The notes beneath the pieces are model-generated. The model did no database searches and had not been told where the DNA came from. It saw only the letters and a program-made list of their open reading frames with translations. A program made the position numbers and the translations under genes. DNA of 46,033 bases from an uncultured Alphaproteobacteria bacterium. Its GTDB lineage: Bacteria > Pseudomonadota > Alphaproteobacteria > Rhodobacterales > Rhodobacteraceae. Positions 40,228 through 46,033 of the stretch are shown here, one piece after another. Positions within the stretch are counted from its first letter, which is position 1; each line of letters opens with the position of its first letter. The stretch spans positions 1-46,033 of the forward strand of contig CACIAQ010000011.1 in NCBI GenBank assembly GCA_902584635.1. Direction: 5' to 3'.

Positions 40228-41256
40228 TTATTCCAAATCTGACCACTTTAACTGAGTATTTTTAGCAATGTCTCGTTTAACAATTTTCCCTAAAACTTTT
40301 TCAAATTCGAAAGCAGGTATTTCTCCGTTTCCCGGTCTTCTTGCCCAGATATTTTGTCTATCAATAGTATCGCCTTTTTTTAGATTTTTATCGCTAACAA
40401 GGGAAGATCGTGCAAATTTGTAAACATCTTTTTCAACGTTGGCTATAAACTTCTTTCTATCCCTCGAAAAAGCTATTTCCTTGCTTTTTGTTATAAGGTG
40501 CTCGAGCTCATCTGGGTCCATTGAACAGGAAATGTCGGGCCCTGGTCGGTTTTTGGTATCGGTGAAGTGCTTTTCTACAATTGTTGCACCTAGTGCAACA
40601 GCTGCTAAAGCCATTGTTGGTCCAATTGAATGGTCTGAAAAACCTATCTCGGCATTAGGAAACTTATTAGATAGCTGTGCCAAGCTACCAAGTGCTATAT
40701 CTTTTGGTGGGCAAGGATAAATGTTTGTACATTCTAAAAGTGCATATTCAATATTTTTTTTCTCAAAGATTTTTACGGGCTTTTCCACCGACAATAAGTT
40801 TTGCATGCCTGTAGAAAGAATAATTGGCTTCCCAAAATCTGCTATATGCTCAATTAAGAGAAGATTATCACATTCCCCAGAACCAATCTTAAAAGCGGGT
40901 ACATTTATATCACTTAAAAAATCTGCTGCAGATCTTGAAAAGGGAGTGGAAATATAAATCATTCCCAAGTCCTCTACTAATCTCTTTAATTTGATTTCTT
41001 CATCTTTTGTTAAGGAACATTTTTCCATTACATCCCATATTGAGACATCCGCGTTAGGGGGCATGATTTGTTTTGCGTCAGTGGTCATTTCATCATCAAG
41101 AAAGTGTGTTTGGTGTTTAATTACTTCACAGCCTCTATCGGCAGCTGTTTTAACCATTTGCTCTGCAACCAGCAAATCACCACCGTGATTGATACCCAGT
41201 TCTGCAATGATTAGAGGGGCTTCTTTAGAGCTGATAGTCCTATTTTTTATTTTCAA
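40228..41256 (-). CDS. neuB: N-acetylneuraminate (nonulosonate) synthase
   Basis: 342 residues. The TIM-barrel domain shows 'PLIIAELGINHGGD', 'VIKHQTHFLDDEMT', 'YISTPFSRSAADFL', 'AFKIGSGECDN', 'GFSDHSIGPT', 'EKHFTDTKNRPGPDISCSMD'. A C-terminal SAF (antifreeze-like) domain covers about 280-342 ('NIWARRPGNGEIP'). The enzyme condenses ManNAc or a relative with phosphoenolpyruvate to a nine-carbon acidic sugar. The 'HQTH' and 'SxCSMD' blocks are like those of Campylobacter NeuB1, favouring N-acetylneuraminate over legionaminate or pseudaminate; this is a recollection. The start is TTG 41256. It is first in the neuB-neuC operon and diverges from waaA. Confidence 0.9.
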   Translation of the reverse strand: MKIKNRTISSKEAPLIIAELGINHGGDLLVAEQMVKTAADRGCEVIKHQTHFLDDEMTTDAKQIMPPNADVSIWDVMEKCSLTKDEEIKLKRLVEDLGMIYISTPFSRSAADFLSDINVPAFKIGSGECDNLLLIEHIADFGKPIILSTGMQNLLSVEKPVKIFEKKNIEYALLECTNIYPCPPKDIALGSLAQLSNKFPNAEIGFSDHSIGPTMALAAVALGATIVEKHFTDTKNRPGPDISCSMDPDELEHLITKSKEIAFSRDRKKFIANVEKDVYKFARSSLVSDKNLKKGDTIDRQNIWARRPGNGEIPAFEFEKVLGKIVKRDIAKNTQLKWSDLE

Positions 41257-41357
41257 AATTTTTAAGCCTATCTTTTAAAAATATGAATGAGTAAGATGAT
41301 ATTTCTCAATTAACAAGCAAGCAATGCTTTAATAAGTTAATTTTTTTGGAGTGTCGA

Positions 41358-42725
41358 TTGAAATTTAGTTTAAAAAAAATACTTACCTTAATAGTTTTCA
41401 ATCTTTATAAGGCTCTTTGGTATTTATTTTTGCCAATTGCATTATTGTATTTCTTTTATCGGTCGATAAAAGAACCAGGATATTCTTCAAATCTTATAGA
41501 AAGATTAAGTGTTTATAAAAAAGACTTTAAAGGAGCTTGTTGGTGCCACGCGGTATCTCTAGGAGAATTTAGAGCTGCACGCCCAATTTTTAATAAACTT
41601 CTTCTCAATGGAGAAAAATTACTAATAACCACACTGACTTTATCTGGCAAACGTGCCGCACAGCAAGAATATCAAAAAGAAATAAATGAAAATAAGGTGG
41701 TAATCGTTTACGCTCCACTCGAAATAAGCTTACTGTTTAAAAGATTCCTTAAAAATTTCAAGCCAAAGTGCTGTATAATCCTTGAATGTGATTTATGGCC
41801 AGTAATGATCACGACTACTTACAAGGAACAAGTTCCTCTAATATTTGCCCAGGCTCAATATCCTGAAAAAGGTTTCCTTAGAGATAAAAAATTCCCTTTT
41901 CTGAAAGCTAGTTTGATTGAAAAATTCGATTTAGTTTTATCTAAATCTGAAAGGCATAAGAAACGATTTGAGTACTTTGGGGCTAAAGAAGTTTTAATTA
42001 TGGGCGATGCTAGATTTGAACAAGGGGTTCCACTAGACCAAATTAATGCAGCCTTGAAACTAAAAAAAATAGCTCTTAAGAAATATTTTACGATTTGTTT
42101 TGCAAGTATTGGGAAGCAGGAATTTGAAATAATCAGTAAAATAATAAGTGGTCTATATAAAAAACATAAGGATATTTTTTTTATACTCGTTCCCAGACAT
42201 CCTAATGATTTCAAAAAATATAAGATTTTGTTTGAAGACAGTTCAATAAAAGTAAAACCACGCAGCGAAATTTTAGAAATTAAAACAGGTTTTAAAATTT
42301 ATAATGAAAAAAAATTTAAAGACTTAAATAATTTTAGCCTGTTGTGGGGTGATAGCCTCGGAGAATTGAATTTTTATATGGCAATGTCTGATCTAGTTTT
42401 TATGGGTGATTCTTTAAACAATGAAGGATCTCATAACATAATTGAGCCTTTTGCTTTACAAAAGCCTGTTATAGTAGGGCCAAGTATTTGGGGCATCGAA
42501 TATCCAGCATTGGAAGCACTAGATGTTGGTATTTTAAAAAAAATTAGTGGACAAAAAGAGCTAGAATCTGCTCTGGCTTCAGCTTATCACGATAGGAAAT
42601 GTAACAACTTTGATAAAAGTCAGATAAATGATATTAAAAATTTTTACAAGAGTAAACAAGGAGCTTCAGACAGTTTTATGGATCAAATGATCAAGAATAA
42701 TTTTCTGGAATTAAATAATAATTAA
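41358..42725 (+). CDS. waaA: 3-deoxy-D-manno-octulosonic acid (Kdo) transferase
   Basis: About 455 residues, a little longer than usual. One N-terminal membrane anchor (about 5-32, with 'YLFLPIALLYFFYRSI') is followed by two GT-B domains. Motifs: 'WCHAVSLGEFRAARPIF' with the catalytic Glu, 'ILECDLWPVM', 'GDARFEQ', 'LLWGDSLGELNFYMAMSDLV', 'GSHNIIEPFALQKPVIVGPS'. WaaA adds Kdo from CMP-Kdo to lipid A precursor at the inner membrane. TTG 41358 is preferred because GGAG lies upstream; a TTG at 41346 is in frame. Its place next to neuB suggests the acidic sugar made here may end up on lipopolysaccharide. Confidence 0.88.
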   Translation: MKFSLKKILTLIVFNLYKALWYLFLPIALLYFFYRSIKEPGYSSNLIERLSVYKKDFKGACWCHAVSLGEFRAARPIFNKLLLNGEKLLITTLTLSGKRAAQQEYQKEINENKVVIVYAPLEISLLFKRFLKNFKPKCCIILECDLWPVMITTTYKEQVPLIFAQAQYPEKGFLRDKKFPFLKASLIEKFDLVLSKSERHKKRFEYFGAKEVLIMGDARFEQGVPLDQINAALKLKKIALKKYFTICFASIGKQEFEIISKIISGLYKKHKDIFFILVPRHPNDFKKYKILFEDSSIKVKPRSEILEIKTGFKIYNEKKFKDLNNFSLLWGDSLGELNFYMAMSDLVFMGDSLNNEGSHNIIEPFALQKPVIVGPSIWGIEYPALEALDVGILKKISGQKELESALASAYHDRKCNNFDKSQINDIKNFYKSKQGASDSFMDQMIKNNFLELNNN

Positions 42726-42738
42726 CCTAATGTCCAAC

Positions 42739-43926
42739 TTAATTTTCGTCGTTATTTGGTAAGTAAGTTAGTGAAAATATTGATATAAGAGCCAGCCCTC
42801 CGACTAATAAAAATGCATAATAATAACTCTGGGTTACATCAAATATAGCCCCCGCTACAATCGGTCCTGTTACCGAGCCTATTGCACCAAAAAATGTTAT
42901 TTTCCCAAAGATAGCGCCAAGATTTTTTAGACCAAAATTTTCAGCGATTATAAAAGGGGCTATTGTAAAGTGTCCACCGTGTGAGAACCCATATAGACAA
43001 AGGAGAATATAAATAAAAAGAATATTTTCTGTGAACGGTATAGTGACCAGCGCGATAGTCATGGGAAATAGACAAACCATATATGTTTTTTTGCCTCCGA
43101 GCCTGTCTGCTAAAACGCCAATAGAAAGTCTCCCAAAAATACTCGAAAAACCTATTATTGATAGAAGCAGAGCACTGTCTCTAAGAGATAAGCCTACATT
43201 TAAACCATGTGCTGCAATGTGAGTCATAGTCGTGAACATTGCGAAGAAAATACAAAACTGACAGAAAGCTAAAAGTGCAAAAACTTTTTTGTCCAAAACC
43301 TGGAGATTAGTTTTTTCACTGCCTAATTTTCCGCTAGAACTATTTGGAGCTGACATAAGTGATGCAGCAAACACTAATCCGATACTTGTCGCAATCCCAA
43401 GATAAAATATAGCCAAGCGCCACCCAAAGCTAATTATTAAAAATGCTATGAGAGGAGGCATAACCATTTGTCCCATAGCAGTGCCTATTTTTGCAATAGA
43501 AGTCATTAGCCCTCTTTTGGACTCAAACCATTTTGCAATTGTTGATAATGTGGATATATCATGCGTGCTAAGCCCAGTCCCAATAAAGAAAATAAATATC
43601 AAAAATAAATGCCAGATCTCACTGGATTTTGAAAAAAGGATAAAACCTATCCCAAAAATGAAGCCATTTACCCCCAATATAATTCTTGGTCCAAGTCGGT
43701 CATTTAAATATCCTCCAGGTATCGCAAGAACGCCCCACGCCAGCCAACCAGCAGCTCCAATTGATGATAGAATCGTTCTTGACCAACCAAACTCTTTTTC
43801 CAGTTCAGTCATAAGCACGCCATACGTGAATAACATTCCAACGATTATGAACTGTGTAAGAAATGAACCAACAACTACATTTATTTTTTTTATCATTTCT
43901 AAATCAGACCCATTCGAATAAGACAC
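42739..43926 (-). CDS. MFS transporter
   Basis: 395 residues with about 12 membrane helices. The loop after helix 2 has the MFS signature 'GGYLNDRLGPRIIL' and the equivalent in the second half is 'GVLADRLGGKKTYM'. The opening 'GMLFTYGVLMTELEKEFGWS' is typical of the oxalate/formate-antiporter or monocarboxylate-permease branch. It probably moves an organic acid across the inner membrane. The start is GTG 43926 or ATG 43896 ('MIKKINVVV'), both possible. It converges on waaA with a 13-bp gap. Confidence 0.85.
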   Translation of the reverse strand: MSYSNGSDLEMIKKINVVVGSFLTQFIIVGMLFTYGVLMTELEKEFGWSRTILSSIGAAGWLAWGVLAIPGGYLNDRLGPRIILGVNGFIFGIGFILFSKSSEIWHLFLIFIFFIGTGLSTHDISTLSTIAKWFESKRGLMTSIAKIGTAMGQMVMPPLIAFLIISFGWRLAIFYLGIATSIGLVFAASLMSAPNSSSGKLGSEKTNLQVLDKKVFALLAFCQFCIFFAMFTTMTHIAAHGLNVGLSLRDSALLLSIIGFSSIFGRLSIGVLADRLGGKKTYMVCLFPMTIALVTIPFTENILFIYILLCLYGFSHGGHFTIAPFIIAENFGLKNLGAIFGKITFFGAIGSVTGPIVAGAIFDVTQSYYYAFLLVGGLALISIFSLTYLPNNDEN

Positions 43927-44018
43927 AGCACGTTTGATTTTATTTTAATTATTGATGATGTCAGAGAGAATGTTAATATATAATCTTAATAGTCCTATTT
44001 GACGTTTTGGTGAAAAAA

Positions 44019-44813
44019 ATGCAAGAAAAAAAAGTATGTTTAGTGATTGGTGCGGGAGCAGGAATTGGTGTGAATGTAGCGAAAAAATTTGCAATTTCTG
44101 GTTACCATGCTGTGATTTCAAGGAGGACAGATCAAGAGGGCTTAGATAATGCTGTAAAAAGCATTGAGAATGAAGGCGGTAATGCAACAGGATTTTTAAT
44201 CAATGCAATTGAAGAGGATTCCATAGAAAAACTTATTGAAAAAGTCGAAGAGAGTATCGGCCCGATTAGCGTAGCGGTTTTTAATCTAGGATCTCAGATA
44301 GGTAATAGATCGTTATTTGAAACTTCTGATAAAGTGTTTGAGCGAGGTTGGAGAATGGCTACTTTGGCTCTATTTCGTACGGCAAAGAAGCTTTTCCCAT
44401 ATATGGAAAAAAGGGGAGGGGGCACTCTTTTGGTAACTTCATCTACTGCAGCAGTAAGGGGCAATAAGGGACAACATTCTCATGCTGCTTCTATGGGAGG
44501 ACGGCGTATGCTTTGCCAGACTCTAAACGCTGAGTTTTCCAGTAAAGGAATACATACAACCCATATTATAATTGATGGAGCCGTCGATGCACCTGATACG
44601 CTAGGTAAAATGCTGGGTGAAGAAGCCTATCAAGCATTGAGAAAGGAAAAGGGTTTGGAAAAAGACGGTTTATTGTTGCCTGATAAAATAGCTGAGACAT
44701 ATTATCATCTTTCTGACCAACATAGATCAGCTTGGACACATGAAGTTGATCTTAGAGCCTACAATGATGATCCTTGGTGGAATACGCCAAGAAATATAGC
44801 TACCAGTATTTAA
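44019..44813 (+). CDS. SDR-family oxidoreductase-like protein lacking the usual catalytic Tyr-Lys
   Basis: About 264 residues with a clear Rossmann start 'CLVIGAGAGIGVNVAKKFA', then 'NLGSQIGN' in place of NNAG. The Ser region is intact ('LLVTSSTAAVRG'). Where YxxxK should follow, the sequence is 'HSHAASMGGRRML', without Tyr or the spaced Lys. After that comes 'IDGAVDAPDTLGKMLG'. It may bind NAD(P) without classic SDR chemistry, or use other residues. ATG 44019 is preferred; TTG 44007 and GTG 44010 are in frame. Its stop codon overlaps that of the convergent thioesterase gene. Confidence 0.82.
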   Translation: MQEKKVCLVIGAGAGIGVNVAKKFAISGYHAVISRRTDQEGLDNAVKSIENEGGNATGFLINAIEEDSIEKLIEKVEESIGPISVAVFNLGSQIGNRSLFETSDKVFERGWRMATLALFRTAKKLFPYMEKRGGGTLLVTSSTAAVRGNKGQHSHAASMGGRRMLCQTLNAEFSSKGIHTTHIIIDGAVDAPDTLGKMLGEEAYQALRKEKGLEKDGLLLPDKIAETYYHLSDQHRSAWTHEVDLRAYNDDPWWNTPRNIATSI

Positions 44814-45271
44814 TTAATCACTTTGTATGGTTTTGGTGTGAACCAGGAGCTATCTTGAGCTATTTCATTATGGTAAAGTGACATTTGCTGCGTTCCTGAT
44901 GATACGGTGATGTTGTTTTGGATTAATTGACATTGAGTGAACGCAAAATTCTTTCCCTCGCGAAGGATAGAGGCTTCTGTTGTTACCTTGCCAGGTCGGC
45001 ACGGGTTCAAATATTGTATATTTAGTCCCAAGGTAAGCCCAGTGGTATAGCCTTTATGGATTAGATCGACCACAAAAAACATTGAAGCGTCTAAGATAAA
45101 GGACACAGTTCCTCCATGCGCTATTGTTCCTTTAGTATGACAGAATTCAATTGGTATATACCAATCGACTTTCACAGTTTTGTTTTTTCTATTTAGTTCA
45201 GTGACGCATGGTTCAAGTCTTTCTTGTATTTTAGCATATCTAATCTCTGAAGGGTCTGTCATCTTTAACAT
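44810..45271 (-). CDS. PaaI-like hotdog thioesterase
   Basis: 153 residues. 'CHTKGTIAHGGTVSFILDAS' carries the HGG...D motif of the PaaI-type hotdog fold, and 'LGLNIQYLNPCRPGKVTTEA' the typical central strands. It is likely an acyl-CoA thioesterase. The start may be at 45271 or at the in-frame ATG three codons further in. It diverges from the glycerophosphodiester phosphodiesterase gene. It is a second member of the family seen at 34191-34634, but not closely similar. Confidence 0.78.
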   Translation of the reverse strand: MLKMTDPSEIRYAKIQERLEPCVTELNRKNKTVKVDWYIPIEFCHTKGTIAHGGTVSFILDASMFFVVDLIHKGYTTGLTLGLNIQYLNPCRPGKVTTEASILREGKNFAFTQCQLIQNNITVSSGTQQMSLYHNEIAQDSSWFTPKPYKVIN

Positions 45272-45328
45272 CTACTCAATTTTGTATTAATATCAAATAT
45301 GAACATGATAAAAATAAAAAAAACATAA

Positions 45329-46033
45329 ATGTGCAAGCATATTTTTACACCAATAGCTCATAGAGGAGGCACTGAGGTAGCTTTCGAAAATACCCTTGAG
45401 GCTTTTTCTGATGCCTATGCACTGGGATACAGATGGCTCGAAACGGATGTGCAAATTTCCAAAGATGGAGTGCTATACGCCATGCATGATTATAATTTAA
45501 AAAGAGTTGTCGGAATTAATATTAATATTGATCAGCTTAACTCGGAAGATTTAGATCAAATATTAATAAATGGGAAATATAGAATTCCCAGGATTGATTT
45601 ATTACTGCGAAAATTTCATGATGTAACCTTTAACCTCGATGCTAAAAATATAAATGCTGCTAAAGCACTGGTAAATCTTTTAAACAGTAATAAATCATTT
45701 CATGACCTTTGTTTGGGTTCCTTCAGTCATAAAACTATAAATTATATGAGAAAGTTTTTAAAAAGAGACATCCCTTTCTCGTTTAGTCAAAGGGAAGTGT
45801 TATGGCTGATTTTGGGCATCAAATTAAATAAAGAGGCTAAATGCAATGCTAGTTATCTTCAAATTCCAAAGAGCTATCTGGGCTATAAACTTGTATCTAA
45901 AAAATTATTAGACTACTGCAAAAAAAATGGAATAAAGGTACATGTTTGGACAATTAATGAGAGGAAAGATATGGAGAATTTTATTGGAATGGGAGTGGAT
46001 GGAATAATGACTGATAATTGTCGAACTCTCTTA
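45329..46033 (+). CDS. Glycerophosphodiester phosphodiesterase family protein, cut by the right edge
   Basis: 235 codons are open to the window end. 'PIAHRGGTEVAFENTLEAF' gives the catalytic His and metal-binding Glu, 'WLETDVQISKDGVLYAMHD' the second metal site and catalytic His. Later 'VHVWTINERKDMENFIGMG' and 'DGIMTDN' match the barrel's end, so little is missing. It hydrolyses glycerophosphodiesters from lipid turnover to glycerol-3-phosphate and an alcohol. No signal peptide is seen, suggesting a cytoplasmic enzyme. ATG 45329 has no obvious Shine-Dalgarno site. Confidence 0.85.
   Translation, partial: MCKHIFTPIAHRGGTEVAFENTLEAFSDAYALGYRWLETDVQISKDGVLYAMHDYNLKRVVGININIDQLNSEDLDQILINGKYRIPRIDLLLRKFHDVTFNLDAKNINAAKALVNLLNSNKSFHDLCLGSFSHKTINYMRKFLKRDIPFSFSQREVLWLILGIKLNKEAKCNASYLQIPKSYLGYKLVSKKLLDYCKKNGIKVHVWTINERKDMENFIGMGVDGIMTDNCRTLL

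Noticed and set aside
1-46033. CRISPR array, rRNA genes, prophage or transposase genes
   Set aside because: No regularly spaced direct repeats, rRNA motifs, or phage or transposase protein signatures were seen on either strand.

Overview
The window is AT-rich bacterial DNA from a Gram-negative organism: it carries a Kdo transferase (WaaA) and a sialic-acid pathway for surface glycans. The gene families point to a free-living, probably marine, low-GC alphaproteobacterium. They include class III cyclases fused to TolB-like/TPR regions, an FAD oxidoreductase fused to a GcvT-type domain, CaiD/acyl-CoA genes and an NDP-forming acyl-CoA synthetase. The lineage is an inference from gene content; there is no rRNA or other marker gene.

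Layout. (1) 1-11.7 kb is loosely packed accessory DNA. It holds three class III nucleotide cyclases (one cut by the left edge), a GNAT-like protein, a GFA protein, a membrane methyltransferase, an NTF2-like protein and a few tiny ORFs. It also holds at least four decaying genes: an epoxide hydrolase in pieces, two DUF1330-like genes, and a small gene with one nonsense codon. Six copies of an undescribed intergenic repeat of about 50-90 bp lie here, with a tRNA-like remnant and a candidate structured RNA that ends in a terminator. None of these repeats was seen in the rest of the window. (2) 11.7-24.7 kb holds a TPR-glycosyltransferase, two divergent acyl-CoA ligases, an EutB-like dehydratase, a hydroxyisobutyrate dehydrogenase-like protein, a HAD hydrolase, a two-gene succinate dehydrogenase/fumarate reductase-like module without membrane anchors, and metY divergent from an Lrp regulator. 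(3) 24.7-31.2 kb is a four-gene minus-strand operon: acyl-CoA dehydrogenase, NDP-forming acyl-CoA synthetase, CaiD-like hydratase, dimethylglycine/sarcosine dehydrogenase-like protein. It looks like catabolism of a carnitine- or betaine-type quaternary amine. (4) 31.3-35.2 kb holds an amidase, a PAS-like cyclase, a thioesterase and an AhpD-like protein.

(5) 35.3-42.7 kb is the most distinctive part, a cell-surface acidic-sugar locus. A possible structured leader precedes a three-gene plus-strand operon: a KdnA-like DegT aminotransferase, a NeuA-like cytidylyltransferase and a GMC oxidoreductase. This converges on neuB-neuC (minus strand) and is followed by waaA. NeuC, NeuB and NeuA would make a CMP-nonulosonic acid. 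The flavin oxidase and aminotransferase together could turn a hydroxyl of a ulosonic acid into an amine, by analogy with KdnB/KdnA, which make 8-amino-Kdo in Shewanella. Pairing a GMC oxidase with a KdnA-like enzyme beside NeuABC and WaaA is the best candidate here for an undescribed system. (6) 42.7-46.0 kb holds an MFS transporter, an SDR protein lacking the usual catalytic Tyr/Lys, a thioesterase and a glycerophosphodiester phosphodiesterase cut by the right edge.
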